Under the pieces are notes generated by a model. The model was given only the letters and a program-made list of their open reading frames with translations. It had not been told where the DNA came from and made no database searches. The position numbers and the translations under genes were made by a program. Positions 14,007 to 14,060 of a stretch of DNA of 14,060 nt are shown here, piece by piece; position 1 is the stretch's first letter, and every line of letters begins with the position of its first letter. This DNA is from JBGZEX01 sp041846495. GTDB lineage: Bacteria > Bacteroidota > Bacteroidia > Bacteroidales > Marinifilaceae. Where the stretch lies: the NCBI GenBank assembly GCA_041846495.1, contig JBGZEX010000062.1, positions 1 to 14,060 of the forward strand, in the 5' to 3' direction.

Positions 14007-14060
14007 TTACAGCCCGTATTCCTCCGATCTGTCACCATATATGATTAATTTCCATACCCC

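Overview
The window reads as a piece of a Bacteroidota (most likely Bacteroidales) chromosome. The evidence is an adjacent SusC/RagA–SusD/RagB pair, several short lipoprotein signals ending in Cys, AT-rich upstream regions with Bacteroidetes-type promoters (TTTG/ATTG, 19-20 bases, TAnnTTTG), and little use of Shine-Dalgarno sites. I cannot name the genus. No RNA genes, insertion sequences, phage genes or CRISPR arrays are visible.

Layout, left to right. (1) Bases 1-2439 hold two minus-strand genes read as one unit from a promoter near 2409-2439. The first is a 616-residue exported protein with a cysteine-rich, proline/acidic middle and a C-terminal JAMM/JAB-like metal-site motif (E483, H543-x-H545, S564-x-x-D567). 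It is followed after 10 bases by a small exported protein that runs off the left edge. (2) Bases 2440-2738 are a non-coding divergent promoter region. (3) Bases 2739-4412 hold a plus-strand leucine-rich-repeat lipoprotein with its own promoter. (4) A long, nearly perfect hairpin at 4427-4483 sits between convergent genes and probably terminates transcription in both directions. (5) Bases 4493-13936 are a tight five-gene minus-strand operon, in transcription order: SusC/RagA TonB-dependent transporter, SusD/RagB lipoprotein, a DUF4929-like lipoprotein, a two-domain M16 zinc peptidase of PqqL/FusC size, and a ChaN-like haem-binding-domain protein. Its promoter (13958-13989) contains a perfect 8+8 inverted repeat in the spacer and a second 6+6 inverted repeat across the -33 element.

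How the genes may work together. There is no glycosidase, lyase or sulfatase, so the SusCD pair is probably not part of a polysaccharide utilisation locus. A TonB-dependent importer, a PqqL/FusC-like periplasmic peptidase and a ChaN-like protein suggest uptake of a protein or peptide, its digestion in the periplasm, and capture of an iron/haem cofactor. This is an analogy to the ferredoxin-import (Fus) system and is the main hypothesis from the window. The JAMM-like protein and its small partner are a second, separate point of interest: a possible surface enzyme or effector with a companion protein.
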